A DNA stretch of 43,550 nt from Deltaproteobacteria bacterium. Its GTDB lineage: Bacteria > Desulfobacterota > Desulfobacteria > Desulfobacterales > Desulfosalsimonadaceae. Below, piece after piece: positions 8,335 through 17,103 of the stretch. Position numbers and translations under genes: made by a program. Under the pieces are notes generated by a model. The model searched no databases. It worked only from the letters and a program-made list of their open reading frames with translations, and had not been told where the DNA came from. Positions within the stretch are counted from its first letter, which is position 1. Every line of letters starts with the position of its first letter. The DNA lies in NCBI GenBank assembly GCA_013151835.1, contig JAADHK010000069.1:1-43550 (forward strand). The letters are read 5' to 3'.

Positions 8335-8868
8335 ATGCATTTTGTAAAGAAAGCAGTTCTGATAGTCGCGGTTATGGCGATTTGCACGGCTGTGCCGGCA
8401 TTTGCAGGCAACACGGTAAAGATCGGCGTGATTGATTTCCAGAAGGCGTTAAAAGTTTCCGCAGCCGGCCAGGCATTTCAGAAGAAGATCGAAAAAGAGG
8501 GCCGCAAGATGGAAGCCAATCTCAAGGAAAAGAACAACGAGATAGATGAGATTGCAAATCAGCTCGACCGGGGCGCAAGCGTGATGGATGAAGACAAGCG
8601 GCTGGAAAAACAACGGGATATTGAGATCAAGAAATACGATTACCAGACCCTTTCCAAAAAATACCAGTCAAAGCTGCGGCAGATGCAATCGAATTCACTC
8701 GCCAAGATACAAAAAGACATGGTTGCCATCGTGGAAAAGATCGGAAAGGAAGGCGGGTATACGCTCATTCTGGACAAGAATGCCGTGGTCTATAATCCGG
8801 GCGGGGTTGATATCACGGATGAACTGGTTAAAAAATACGATAAGGTATTTGACGGAAAGCTTGAGTAG
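8335..8868 (+). CDS. skp: OmpH/Skp periplasmic chaperone
   Basis: A 177-residue periplasmic protein with a cleavable signal peptide (AVLIVAVMAICTAVPAFAG), then the short Skp strand VKIGVIDFQKAL and a long coiled-coil tentacle (about residues 50-130, rich in E and K), closing with YTLILDKNAVVYNPGGVDIT, the conserved OmpH C-terminal strand. Skp trimers hold unfolded outer-membrane proteins for BamA. AGGAGGAAAG precedes ATG 8335, so the longer open frame that begins inside bamA is not used. Confidence 0.93.
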   Translation: MHFVKKAVLIVAVMAICTAVPAFAGNTVKIGVIDFQKALKVSAAGQAFQKKIEKEGRKMEANLKEKNNEIDEIANQLDRGASVMDEDKRLEKQRDIEIKKYDYQTLSKKYQSKLRQMQSNSLAKIQKDMVAIVEKIGKEGGYTLILDKNAVVYNPGGVDITDELVKKYDKVFDGKLE

Positions 8869-8914
8869 CCGCGACTATTGCGGTGCTCCCTGAACGTCTG
8901 CAAGCGGAGACGCC

Positions 8915-9982
8915 ATGGAAATCACCATTTTTCAGTTAGCCGAAAAGATAGGCGCAAAGGCTGGCCAGGGCCATAAAACCATCCTTCGCACGGCCGCCCC
9001 CTTTGACCAGGCCGGTCCGGATGCCGTGACTTTTGCCGATAACACCAGGCTGCTCAAACTGATCGGCCAGTCCCGCGCCGGGGCGGTTATCGTGCCTTTG
9101 GGCTTTATTAATGAACCGGATGATTCCGGGCCCGGCATCCTCCTGTCTGACAATCCCAGGCTTGCATTTGCAAGCGCCATTCGCCTGTTCTTCCCCGATA
9201 ACCGGCCCGCCCCGGGTATCCGTGCCAAGGCATTTGTCGGCCGGGGTTTTTCCTGTGGAAAGGACGTGTTCATAGGGCCGAATGCCGTGGTCGGCGAGAA
9301 GGTAACCCTGGGCGACCGGGTCTGTATTCATGCCGGCGTTGTTATCGGCGATAATGTGGTGATCGGCGATGACACACTGATTTATCCCAATGTCTCGGTT
9401 CTTGACCGGTGCGTAATCGGAAAACGGGTGATTATCCATTCCGGCTCCGTCATAGGGAGCGACGGGTTTGGTTTCACGCCGGACAGCGAAGGCCGTCACA
9501 ACAAGATCCCCCAGGTGGGGATCGTGAGGATAGACGATGACGTGGAGATAGGGGCGTCAAACACCATTGACCGGGCTACCTTTGGCGAGACACGGATCGG
9601 CGAGGGAACCAAGACCGACAACCATGTTCATATCGCCCATAACGTAATCATCGGCAAGCATTGCATCATCGTGGCCCAGGTGGGGATCGCGGGCAGCGTG
9701 ACCATCGGCAGCCACGTGATTATTGCCGGTCAGGCCGGGATCGGCGGGCATCTTTCCATAGGCGACGGCGCCGTGATAGGCCCCCAGGCGGGTGTCGCCA
9801 GGTCGGTCGGGCCGGGGCTCACGGTATCCGGAACCCCTGAAATGCCTCATAAAAAATGGCTGAGGGTCCAGAATCTTGTGGCGCGCCTTCCGGAAATTAA
9901 AAAGAGTGTAAGCAGCCTTGACCAAAGGTTGAAAGAGATTGAGGCCCGGCTGGATATTGAATCAAAGGATGATGGAAAATGA
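8915..9982 (+). CDS. lpxD: UDP-3-O-acyl-glucosamine N-acyltransferase LpxD
   Basis: A 355-residue enzyme for the third step of lipid A synthesis, adding the N-linked acyl chain from ACP. An N-terminal uridine-binding domain (about 1-105) leads into many left-handed beta-helix hexapeptide repeats ([IV]G-D/N pattern) from about residue 105 to 310 and a C-terminal helix. The catalytic His lies in DNHVHIAHNVIIG. It overlaps fabZ by 4 bases. The length matches the family. Confidence 0.96.
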   Translation: MEITIFQLAEKIGAKAGQGHKTILRTAAPFDQAGPDAVTFADNTRLLKLIGQSRAGAVIVPLGFINEPDDSGPGILLSDNPRLAFASAIRLFFPDNRPAPGIRAKAFVGRGFSCGKDVFIGPNAVVGEKVTLGDRVCIHAGVVIGDNVVIGDDTLIYPNVSVLDRCVIGKRVIIHSGSVIGSDGFGFTPDSEGRHNKIPQVGIVRIDDDVEIGASNTIDRATFGETRIGEGTKTDNHVHIAHNVIIGKHCIIVAQVGIAGSVTIGSHVIIAGQAGIGGHLSIGDGAVIGPQAGVARSVGPGLTVSGTPEMPHKKWLRVQNLVARLPEIKKSVSSLDQRLKEIEARLDIESKDDGK

Positions 9983-10470
9983 CTTCCGAAAATCAGGCTG
10001 AAGCGCCAGATGCCACAATTGATGCCCTGATGGATACAATGGACATCGAAAAAATACTCGAGATCCTTCCCCACCGGTATCCGTTTCTCATGGTGGACCG
10101 GGTCCTTTGCCTTACAGCGGGGGAAAAAATAGTAGCGCTTAAGAACGTGAGCATAAATGAGCCCTTTTTCCAGGGTCATTTCCCGGGAAAACCGGTCATG
10201 CCCGGGGTCCTTATTCTTGAGGGGATGGTCCAGTCCGGAGCTCTTCTTTTAAGCCAAAGCCTGGCGAAGGAACGCTACATGTCCGTCTGTTTTTCAGGTA
10301 TAGATCAGGTCAGGTTCAGGCGGCCGGTCACACCTGGAGACACCATGCTTTTCACGGTGGAGCTTATGCGGCGACGGCGCCGTTTTGTTAAGATGGCGGC
10401 CTTTGCCACAGTGGGGCAGACCCGGGTGGCCGAGGCCAAACTCATGGCCGTAATCGGAGGAGAAAAATGA
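9979..10470 (+). CDS. fabZ: 3-hydroxyacyl-ACP dehydratase FabZ
   Basis: A 163-residue hotdog-fold dehydratase that removes water from 3-hydroxyacyl-ACP and competes with LpxA/LpxD for hydroxyacyl-ACP, which explains its place here. The catalytic His is in [13 protein letters not shown] and the Glu in [28 protein letters not shown] is the family hallmark. The N-terminal 20 residues are longer than usual. An alternative start at the internal [11 protein letters not shown] would give the standard length, but the ATGA overlap with lpxD supports 9979. Confidence 0.95.
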   Translation: MTSENQAEAPDATIDALMDTMDIEKILEILPHRYPFLMVDRVLCLTAGEKIVALKNVSINEPFFQGHFPGKPVMPGVLILEGMVQSGALLLSQSLAKERYMSVCFSGIDQVRFRRPVTPGDTMLFTVELMRRRRRFVKMAAFATVGQTRVAEAKLMAVIGGEK

Positions 10471-11237
10471 TACACCCAACCGCAATTATCGATCCGAAAG
10501 CCGAGATCGACGAGAACGTCAGGATAGGGCCTTATACCATTATCGGGGATAATGTATCCATCGGGGCCGGAAGCGTCATCGCCCCCCACGTGACCATTGA
10601 TCCCTATGTGAAGATCGGGCCGGGATGCCATATTTTTCAGTATGCATCCATCGGCGCGGTCCCCCAGGCCCTGAAGTTCGAAGGGGAGGTTACCTGGCTT
10701 ACGATAGGGGCAAACACGGTAATCCGGGAGTTTGCCACCCTGAATCGCGGGACCGGGTTCGGGGGCGGCATCACCGAGATCGGCGAGGAGAATTTCCTCA
10801 TGGCGTACACCCATGTGGCCCATGACTGCAAAACCGGCAAGGGGGTGGTCATGGCCAACAACGCCACCCTGGCCGGCCATATTATCATAGGGGATTACGT
10901 TATCATCGGGGGGCTTACCGCGATTCACCAGTTTGTGAGAATCGGGGATCACGCCTATGTCGGTGGCAAGTCCGCGATTGTAAAGGATATTCCTCCATAT
11001 GTTATCGCGGCCGGGGATCGGGCTGTCCTTCACGGATTAAACAAGGTGGGATTAAGAAGGTATGACTTTTCAGAAGAGACCCTGGGTGAATTGAAAAAGA
11101 CCTACAGGATAATATTCAGGGAGGGGATTCCCATGAAGGAGTCCGTGGACCGTGTGCTTGAGGAGGTCGAAAATATTCCCGAGGTGGTTAAATTCGTTGA
11201 GTTTATCAGGACCACCGAACGCGGCATCACCAGATGA
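10467..11237 (+). CDS. lpxA: UDP-N-acetylglucosamine acyltransferase LpxA
   Basis: A 256-residue trimeric left-handed beta-helix enzyme for the first step of lipid A synthesis. It opens [21 protein letters not shown], has hexapeptide repeats to about residue 185 and the catalytic His in YTHVAHDCKTGKG, then the helical C-terminal domain (LKKTYRIIFREG). It overlaps fabZ by 4 bases with GGAGGA before the ATG. Its TGA stop overlaps the first bases of a palindromic repeat element. A neighbouring Gfo/Idh oxidoreductase raises the possibility that it uses an amino-sugar donor; the sequence alone does not decide that. Confidence 0.96.
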   Translation: MIHPTAIIDPKAEIDENVRIGPYTIIGDNVSIGAGSVIAPHVTIDPYVKIGPGCHIFQYASIGAVPQALKFEGEVTWLTIGANTVIREFATLNRGTGFGGGITEIGEENFLMAYTHVAHDCKTGKGVVMANNATLAGHIIIGDYVIIGGLTAIHQFVRIGDHAYVGGKSAIVKDIPPYVIAAGDRAVLHGLNKVGLRRYDFSEETLGELKKTYRIIFREGIPMKESVDRVLEEVENIPEVVKFVEFIRTTERGITR

Positions 11238-11361
11238 CGGCTTCGTTAAAAGGCCGTCTGCCGCGTTGCGCTTCGCCGGGAAAGTACTCAAAGTACAAGG
11301 CGTACGTCTCCGCCTTTCCCGGCTTGCGCGCCTTGCATACGGCTCTTTTTACGAAGCCGTC
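11236..11361. repeat. 126-bp palindromic repeat element, copy 1
   Basis: Terminal inverted repeats GACGGCTTCGT (11236-11246) and ACGAAGCCGTC (11351-11361) flank internal complementary blocks (CGGGAAAG versus CTTTCCCGG; AAGTAC...). The element at 36572-36680 is homologous in reverse orientation along its whole length. It lies exactly between lpxA and lpxI and accounts for an apparent upstream extension of the lpxI frame. No coding capacity is seen; it resembles non-autonomous REP/MITE-type elements. Confidence 0.8.
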
Positions 11362-11400
11362 AAAAGCTTTGCGGGGCCAGATATATTTATATATGGCGAT

Positions 11401-12246
11401 ATGGCTGTGAATTTACAGGAAAAGAAAATTGGTCTGATCGCGGGAAACGGACCGTTTCCGGTCATATTCGCCAAAAAGGCCACGCAAAAAGGATGGACGG
11501 TTTTTGCAAACGGGTATGAGAATGAAACAGACCCGATCCTCGCAGACCATGTGGCGGTCATGCAGACCATCCACATTGGTCAGGTCAAACGGCTGATCCG
11601 GTTTTTTAAGGATCACGGCATCACCGGGGCCGTCATCCTCGGCGGCATCGGCAAGCCCTCGGCCTTTTCGGATATCAAACCGGATTTAAAGGCCCTTTCC
11701 CTACTTGCCGGCATGCGTAAAAACACCGGGGACGACCGGGTGTTACGCGCGTTTGCCTCTTTGCTGGAAAACGAGGGCATAAGGATTCTCCCTTCCACCT
11801 TTCTTTTGCCCGAGATTCTCGCCCCCGAGGGGCGCTGGACAAAGCGGAAGCCCTCGAAAACGGAACGGCTCGATATCGACCTCGGCTGGAAGATCGCCAA
11901 GGCCGTGGGACGGCTTGATATCGGCCAGTGCGTTGTGGTGGGGCGGGGGTCCGTTCTGGCCGTGGAGGCCATAGACGGCACGGACGCCACTATTCTCCGT
12001 GGAGGCGCCCTGGGAAAAGGGGTTTCCGTGGTGGTGAAGGTGTGCAAGCCGACCCAGGATTTTCGGTTTGACGTTCCCGCCGTGGGCGTCGGGACCATAA
12101 ACCGGATGCACGAGGCAAAAATTACGGCCCTGTGTGTGGAGGCCGGAAAAACGGTGGTATTCGAACGTGACGAGATGATTGCCGCAGCCGACCGATTCGG
12201 GATTTCCATTGTAGCCGTAAAGGATAAGGACGGGGAGAAGATATGA
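11401..12246 (+). CDS. lpxI: UDP-2,3-diacylglucosamine pyrophosphatase LpxI
   Basis: A 281-residue LpxI (DUF1009), the alternative to LpxH that hydrolyses UDP-2,3-diacylglucosamine to lipid X. The start GLIAGNGPFPVIFAKKA and the C-terminal stretch FRFDVPAVGVGTINRM, with the conserved Asp needed for catalysis, are diagnostic, as are LDIDLGWKIAKAVGRLDIGQ and VVGRGSVLAVEAIDGTD. I take ATG 11401; the longer frame starts inside lpxA and crosses the repeat element. The ribosome-binding site is weak. It overlaps the next gene by 4 bases. Confidence 0.92.
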   Translation: MAVNLQEKKIGLIAGNGPFPVIFAKKATQKGWTVFANGYENETDPILADHVAVMQTIHIGQVKRLIRFFKDHGITGAVILGGIGKPSAFSDIKPDLKALSLLAGMRKNTGDDRVLRAFASLLENEGIRILPSTFLLPEILAPEGRWTKRKPSKTERLDIDLGWKIAKAVGRLDIGQCVVVGRGSVLAVEAIDGTDATILRGGALGKGVSVVVKVCKPTQDFRFDVPAVGVGTINRMHEAKITALCVEAGKTVVFERDEMIAAADRFGISIVAVKDKDGEKI

Positions 12247-13208
12247 ACGAAAAGTTCATGGTACGGGCCGCCGTGGTCGGGGTGGGGTATCTCGGCCGGT
12301 TTCACGCGCAGAAATACGCGATAATTGATAATGTGGATCTCGTGGGGGTGTCGGACATCAACCGCGACCAGGCCGATGCAGTGGCAAAAGAGGTGGGCAC
12401 GGATGCATACTACGATTATTCCACGCTTTTCGGTAAGGTTGATGCCGTAAGCATTGCGGCCCAGACCCCGCATCACCATGAAATCGCCCGGTCCTTTCTG
12501 GAAAACAACGCCGATGTATTGATCGAAAAGCCGATCACAGTGACGATCGAAGAGGCTGACGATCTTATCGAGCTTGCCGAAAAGAAAGGCCGGATCATTC
12601 AGGTGGGGCATCTCGAGAGGTTCAACCCTGCGGTGGTCGCGGTCCGGGACATGATTTCAGATCCCATATTCATCGAATGCAACCGGCTTGCCGTCTACCA
12701 GCCCAGGGGGTCGGACGTGAGCGTGGTCCACGATCTTATGATCCACGACATCGATCTCATCCAGACATTTGTCCATTCGGGCATTTCATATTGCCACGCA
12801 CTCGGCACGCCCGTGGTCACGGACAACGCCGATATCGCAAACGCGCATATCGAATTTGAAAACGGGGCCGTGGCCAATGTGACCGCAAGCCGCATATCAA
12901 ACAAGAGCGAACGGAAGATCAGGTTTTTTCAGAAGGACGGGTATATCTCCATCGATTTCGCCAACCGCTCCATTATCCATATCCGGCCCGCAGCCGGAGA
13001 CGACAACTGCCCCATCCCGGGCATGCACATGGAGGCCCATGAATTCAAGGAAGGCGACGCGCTTGAAGCGGAAATCCGTTCCTTTGTCAAATGCGTTTCC
13101 GATCGGGACGTACCCGAGGTCACGGGCGGGATGGGCCGGGCGGCCTTAAAGACCGCTGTGAGTATCACCTCCCAGATCGAGGCTGCTGTGGAGAGGTTTA
13201 AGGGGTGA
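12243..13208 (+). CDS. Gfo/Idh/MocA oxidoreductase in lipid A operon
   Basis: A 321-residue NAD(P)-dependent sugar oxidoreductase. The Rossmann motif is VVGVGYLGRFHAQKY (about residues 10-24), the EKP motif with the conserved Lys is VLIEKPITVT (about 94-103), and the C-terminal domain contains HDLMIHDIDLI with catalytic-type His/Asp. It is translationally coupled to lpxI and belongs to the lipid A operon. In Acidithiobacillus, GnnA of this superfamily oxidises UDP-GlcNAc so that GnnB can make UDP-GlcNAc3N for amide-linked lipid A. No GnnB-like aminotransferase is in this window, so a GnnA role is a hypothesis. Confidence 0.85.
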   Translation: MNEKFMVRAAVVGVGYLGRFHAQKYAIIDNVDLVGVSDINRDQADAVAKEVGTDAYYDYSTLFGKVDAVSIAAQTPHHHEIARSFLENNADVLIEKPITVTIEEADDLIELAEKKGRIIQVGHLERFNPAVVAVRDMISDPIFIECNRLAVYQPRGSDVSVVHDLMIHDIDLIQTFVHSGISYCHALGTPVVTDNADIANAHIEFENGAVANVTASRISNKSERKIRFFQKDGYISIDFANRSIIHIRPAAGDDNCPIPGMHMEAHEFKEGDALEAEIRSFVKCVSDRDVPEVTGGMGRAALKTAVSITSQIEAAVERFKG

Positions 13209-13275
13209 TTGTGCCTGGCTGTGATGGATAGGGTTGCTTTGCATTAGATGGAAACAGAACGAATGGGGGCTTGAT

Positions 13276-13509
13276 ATGAATAAACAATTTAAAATTATTG
13301 TAGAAAAACATTCTGATGGTTACATTGCATATCCCTTGGGCCTAAAAGGTGTGGTGGTAAGCGAAGGTGATACATACGAAGAAGTCTTAACAAATGTGAA
13401 ATCCGCAATCCAATTCCATATTGAAACATTTGGAGATGAGGTTTTTGAAGTGGATGAATCGGTTTTAGAAGCTTTTGTAGCCGAGGCCGGAGTAGCGTTA
13501 AATGCCTAA
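13276..13509 (+). CDS. hicB: HicB-family antitoxin
   Basis: A 77-residue protein with the partial RNase H-like HicB fold: FKIIVEKHSDGYIAYPLGL, then GDTYEEVLTNVKSAIQFHIETFGDE. It would neutralise the adjacent HicA. There is no clear C-terminal DNA-binding domain, so any autoregulation may depend on another protein. Start 13276 has GGGGGC upstream. The gene is AT-richer than the flanking lipid A genes and is placed inside that operon, suggesting insertion. It overlaps hicA by 8 bases. Confidence 0.85.
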   Translation: MNKQFKIIVEKHSDGYIAYPLGLKGVVVSEGDTYEEVLTNVKSAIQFHIETFGDEVFEVDESVLEAFVAEAGVALNA

Positions 13510-13747
13510 ATTTCCTGTTGATGCCCCAAAAGCAAAAGTAATAAAGGCACTAAAACAGCTTGGCTTTGAACTTGTGAGGGAACGTGAACATATTGCCCTG
13601 ATCAGAGAAAACTCAGATGGAACAAAAACCCCGTTAACCATGCCTAATCATGCCAGGTTGAAAAGTTCCACATTGCGAACCATTTGTACACAAGCAAATA
13701 TAAGCCGGAGTAAGTTCTTAAAAGCATATGCCGGAGAAAATCGATGA
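13502..13747 (+). CDS. hicA: HicA-family mRNA interferase toxin
   Basis: An 81-residue dsRNA-binding-fold toxin: AKVIKALKQLGFELVREREHIALIRENSDG contains the conserved active-site His (REREHIAL), and KSSTLRTICTQANISRSKFLKAY is the typical C-terminal helix. HicA toxins cleave mRNA and tmRNA. The order here is antitoxin first. The end overlaps the next ORF by 4 bases (ATGA). Confidence 0.87.
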   Translation: MPKFPVDAPKAKVIKALKQLGFELVREREHIALIRENSDGTKTPLTMPNHARLKSSTLRTICTQANISRSKFLKAYAGENR

Positions 13748-13962
13748 GAGAAGAATACGATTTTACAAAAATGAAAGGGCGGAAAAATCCCTATTCCAGA
13801 CAGTTGAAAAAACAGGTGACGATTCGAATGGGCGTTGATATTATCGACCATTTTAAACAGATGGCCGAAGACACTGGTATTCCGTATCAGAATCTGATCA
13901 ACCTTTATTTAAGGGATTGCGTTCAGTCCGGCCGTAAAATTTCCATCCGCTGGGCCTCCTGA
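13744..13962 (+). CDS. BrnA/CopG-like antitoxin-type protein
   Basis: A 72-residue protein, MREEYDFTKMKGRKNPY then LKKQVTIRMGVDIIDHFKQM and TGIPYQNLINLYLRDC. This is the pattern of BrnA/CopG-type ribbon-helix-helix antitoxins (basic strand followed by two helices). Its usual toxin partner BrnT is not adjacent. It is coupled to hicA by an ATGA overlap and could act as the DNA-binding regulator of this three-gene module or be an orphan antitoxin. It ends 36 bases before lpxB. Confidence 0.75.
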   Translation: MREEYDFTKMKGRKNPYSRQLKKQVTIRMGVDIIDHFKQMAEDTGIPYQNLINLYLRDCVQSGRKISIRWAS

Positions 13963-13998
13963 GCACCCGGCAACCGGCGCCAAAGAAGGAAAACCGCC

Positions 13999-15153
13999 AT
14001 GCCTGATACTCCCACTGCCAAATGCGTCCTTATTATCGCCGGTGAAACTTCCGGGGATCACCACGGCGCGCTTCTTGTTTCCGCCATGAAGCAGAAAAGG
14101 CCTGATATCTTTTTCTGCGGAATAGGCGGGCCCGAGATGCGGGCCGCTGGGGTTCGGATCATCGTGGACGCCGAAAAACTCTCGGTTGTGGGTATCACCG
14201 AGGTGGCCTCGAAGCTCCCCAGTGTTCTTGCCGGGGCTGCAGCCGTAAAGCGTGTGATCGACGCCATCCACCCCGATCTTGTCATTCTCCTGGACTTTCC
14301 GGATTTTAACCTTCGCATGGCCGCATACGCAAAGAAACGGGGAGTTCGTGTCCTGTATTATATCAGCCCGCAGATCTGGGCCTGGCGGTCCGGCCGGATC
14401 GAGACCATACGCAAGGTCGTGGATCACATGGCCGTTATCCTTCCTTTTGAGCAGGAATATTACGAAAAAAGAGGGGTTGCCGCCACGTTTGTGGGTCATC
14501 CCCTCCTGGACCAGGGAGAAGGGCTGGCCGACTTTGGGGACGATTCCCGAAAGCCGGGCATAATAGGCATCCTGCCCGGTTCGAGGCTCGGCGAAGTTGA
14601 AAAAAATCTGCATGTCATGCTGGCTGCGGCAAGCCTCATAAACCGCCGGCATCCAGGCGTGAAATTTCTGGTTTCGGCCGCCCCGTCCATAGATCGTGAT
14701 CGGCTTTCAGGCTTTATGCGACCCTATGAGAGTATCTGCGACATCAGCATTGATACCCGCAATATCCGGGAAATACTTGGCGAATGCACCACGGCCATTG
14801 CGGTATCCGGGACCGTGACGCTCGATGCCGCAATCTGCGGGGTTCCCATGGTTATTGTGTACCGAATTTCGCCCATAAGCTATATGCTGGGCAAATCCCT
14901 GATCCGCGTGGATCATATCGGCCTGGTAAACATAATCGCGGGCAAGAGGGTAGTGCCCGAGCTTATCCAAAACGAGGCCACGCCGCTACGCATTGCAGAT
15001 GAAATATCGTCCATGATAGACGATCCGGCTCGACTTTCGGCCATCAGGGCAAAACTTTCCGGGGTCAGAAAAAAAATGGGCGGGCCCGGCGCGTCAACAA
15101 CAACGGCAAAAATCGCGTTTTCCCTTATGGATGAAAAGAATAAAGGCCGTTAG
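13999..15153 (+). CDS. lpxB: lipid A disaccharide synthase LpxB
   Basis: A 384-residue GT19 glycosyltransferase that joins UDP-diacylglucosamine with lipid X. Diagnostic stretches: IIAGETSGDHHGALL (N-terminal loop), LLDFPDFNLRMA, YYISPQIWAWRSGRI, FVGHPLLD, GILPGSRLGEVEKN, SGTVTLDAAICGVPMVIVYRIS. GAAGGAAAA lies upstream of ATG 13999. The toxin-antitoxin module separates it from the upstream lipid A genes by about 790 bases. Confidence 0.96.
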   Translation: MPDTPTAKCVLIIAGETSGDHHGALLVSAMKQKRPDIFFCGIGGPEMRAAGVRIIVDAEKLSVVGITEVASKLPSVLAGAAAVKRVIDAIHPDLVILLDFPDFNLRMAAYAKKRGVRVLYYISPQIWAWRSGRIETIRKVVDHMAVILPFEQEYYEKRGVAATFVGHPLLDQGEGLADFGDDSRKPGIIGILPGSRLGEVEKNLHVMLAAASLINRRHPGVKFLVSAAPSIDRDRLSGFMRPYESICDISIDTRNIREILGECTTAIAVSGTVTLDAAICGVPMVIVYRISPISYMLGKSLIRVDHIGLVNIIAGKRVVPELIQNEATPLRIADEISSMIDDPARLSAIRAKLSGVRKKMGGPGASTTTAKIAFSLMDEKNKGR

Positions 15154-15200
15154 CTATTAGCCGTTAGCGGTTCGCTCGTTTCCACGCTCCAGCGTCCCCT

Positions 15201-15226
15201 CGTTCCCACGCTCCGGCGTGGGAACG
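15201..15226. repeat. REP-like hairpin before msbA
   Basis: CGTTCCCACGC (15201-15211) and GCGTGGGAACG (15216-15226) form an 11-bp perfect stem with a TCCG loop. A degenerate half copy (TTTCCACGCTCC) lies just upstream. This sequence type is a dispersed extragenic palindrome in many genomes. It could also stabilise the lpxB mRNA 3' end. No U tract follows, so it is not an intrinsic terminator. Confidence 0.7.
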
Positions 15227-15251
15227 TATAGCGGATCAACGAAAGGTATCA

Positions 15252-17009
15252 ATGGGAAAAAAAGAAAAAAATGAAATTTTGAAAAATCGACGCCGGCGTT
15301 TAATTGAATATATCCGGGGCGGCTGGGCAAGGCTTGCCATGGCCATGGTCTGCATGATGGTGATGGCGGGCTCAACCTCGGCCACCGCCTTTCTGGTCAA
15401 GCCGGTATTGGATGATATCTTCATGAAGAAAAACCGGGAAATGCTTGCCGTAATCCCGATTGTCGTGATCCTGCTTTACATCTTCCGGGGCTTTGCCATG
15501 TACGGTCAGGAATATTTGATGCAGTACGTGGGGCAGAATATTATCAAGCAATTGCGCGATGATCTGTACGCCAAAATTTCATCCCTGCCGCTTGCTTTTT
15601 TCCACGAGATGAAGACCGGTGTGCTCATGGCCCGCATTACAAACGATGTGAGCATTATCAAAGAGATGGTGTCAACAGCCGTGACCGGTGCGCTGCGGGA
15701 TACGTTTACGGTTTTAGGTCTGATCTTCGTCATCTTCTACAGGGACTGGAAGCTTGCCGTTATCGCCATTGTCGTCATGCCTGTCGCCATTTATCCCATA
15801 GTCGCGTTTGGCCGGAGAATACGCAGGTTTTCAACTTCCAGCCAGGAAAGCATGGCCGACCTTAACTCCATGCTCCACGAGACCTTTTCGGGCAACAAGA
15901 TCGTTAAGGCTTTCTGCATGGAGGAATATGAAAAGAAACGTTTTTTTAGAAACAGCGCCATGCTCTTTCGCTACGAGATGAAGACGGTTCGCGCCCGGGC
16001 GCTTACCTCACCCATAATGGAGCTGTTAGGCGGCGTCGGGGTCTCGCTTGTGATCTGGTACGGAGGATATGGCGTCGTTTCCGGGGCGTCCACGCCCGGC
16101 ACCTTCTTTTCTTTCATGACTGCGGTCATGCTTCTTTATGCCCCGGTCAAGAAACTGACAAAGCTCAACAACACGGTACAACAGGGCATGTCGGCCGTGG
16201 ACCGGGTCTTTGACGTGCTTGAGACCGAGGCCAAAATCCAGGAGGCTGAAACTCCGATTTTGCTTCCGGCCCCGCCCCACAGGGTTGTTTTTGATAACGT
16301 CTCCTTTTCCTATGATGGGACAACCCCGGTGTTAAATGGGATCGATCTTGATGTAGCGCCCGGCGAAAGGCTTGCCATAGTCGGCATGAGCGGCGGGGGC
16401 AAGACCTCCCTGGTCAACCTGATCCCGCGTTTCTACGACGTTGCCAAAGGCGCCCTGAGGATCGACGGTATCGACATTAAAGACGTTTCATTAAAGGATT
16501 TAAGAAGCAGGATCGCCATCGTGACCCAGGAGCCGATCCTGTTTAACGATTCTATTCGCAGCAACATCGCCTATGGTCGTCCGGATGCGGATGAAACGGC
16601 CATAATAGAGGCTGCAAAGGCCGCTTACATACACGATATGATAAAACGCCTGCCAAAGGGCTTTGACACCGGGATCGGCGAGCTGGGGAGCCGGCTTTCC
16701 GGGGGCGAGAAGCAGCGCATGTGCATTGCCCGGGCGCTCATCAAGGACGCGCCCATATTGATTCTGGACGAGGCCACCTCTGCCCTGGACACCGAGGCCG
16801 AGCGACTGGTCCAGCAGGCCCTTGAAAACCTCATGTCCGGCCGCACTTCCTTTGTCATCGCCCACCGCATCTCCACCATCATCGACGCAGACCGTATCAT
16901 CGTTGTATCTGCAGGAAAGATCGTGGAGCAGGGCGACCACGAGACACTTTTTAATTTGGACGGGGAATACCGGCGGCTTTATGACATGCAGTTTTCAGAC
17001 AGGACGTAA
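15252..17009 (+). CDS. msbA: lipid A export ABC transporter MsbA
   Basis: A 585-residue half-transporter that flips lipid A-core across the inner membrane. Six transmembrane helices lie in residues 20-310 (for example LAMAMVCMMVMAGSTSATAFLV). The nucleotide-binding domain has Walker A GMSGGGKTS (about 377-385), signature LSGGEKQRMCIARALI, Walker B ILILDEATSALD and H-loop VIAHRISTI. LPLAFFHEMKTGVLMARITNDV is typical of MsbA intracellular loop 1. The context after lpxB supports MsbA over a generic exporter. The start is ATG 15252 after GAAAGG. Confidence 0.92.
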   Translation: MGKKEKNEILKNRRRRLIEYIRGGWARLAMAMVCMMVMAGSTSATAFLVKPVLDDIFMKKNREMLAVIPIVVILLYIFRGFAMYGQEYLMQYVGQNIIKQLRDDLYAKISSLPLAFFHEMKTGVLMARITNDVSIIKEMVSTAVTGALRDTFTVLGLIFVIFYRDWKLAVIAIVVMPVAIYPIVAFGRRIRRFSTSSQESMADLNSMLHETFSGNKIVKAFCMEEYEKKRFFRNSAMLFRYEMKTVRARALTSPIMELLGGVGVSLVIWYGGYGVVSGASTPGTFFSFMTAVMLLYAPVKKLTKLNNTVQQGMSAVDRVFDVLETEAKIQEAETPILLPAPPHRVVFDNVSFSYDGTTPVLNGIDLDVAPGERLAIVGMSGGGKTSLVNLIPRFYDVAKGALRIDGIDIKDVSLKDLRSRIAIVTQEPILFNDSIRSNIAYGRPDADETAIIEAAKAAYIHDMIKRLPKGFDTGIGELGSRLSGGEKQRMCIARALIKDAPILILDEATSALDTEAERLVQQALENLMSGRTSFVIAHRISTIIDADRIIVVSAGKIVEQGDHETLFNLDGEYRRLYDMQFSDRT

Positions 17010-17103
17010 GCGGTTGGTCCGTTATTCGGTTGGCTGAATGATGGCGTTTATATGTCATATATGGCCCAAGGGTCGCTTTGAAATGTTTTTTCCGGGTCCG
17101 TCG

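Noticed and set aside
11152-11400. 83-codon upstream extension of lpxI
   Set aside because: It overlaps lpxA and consists of the palindromic repeat; LpxI homology begins after ATG 11401.
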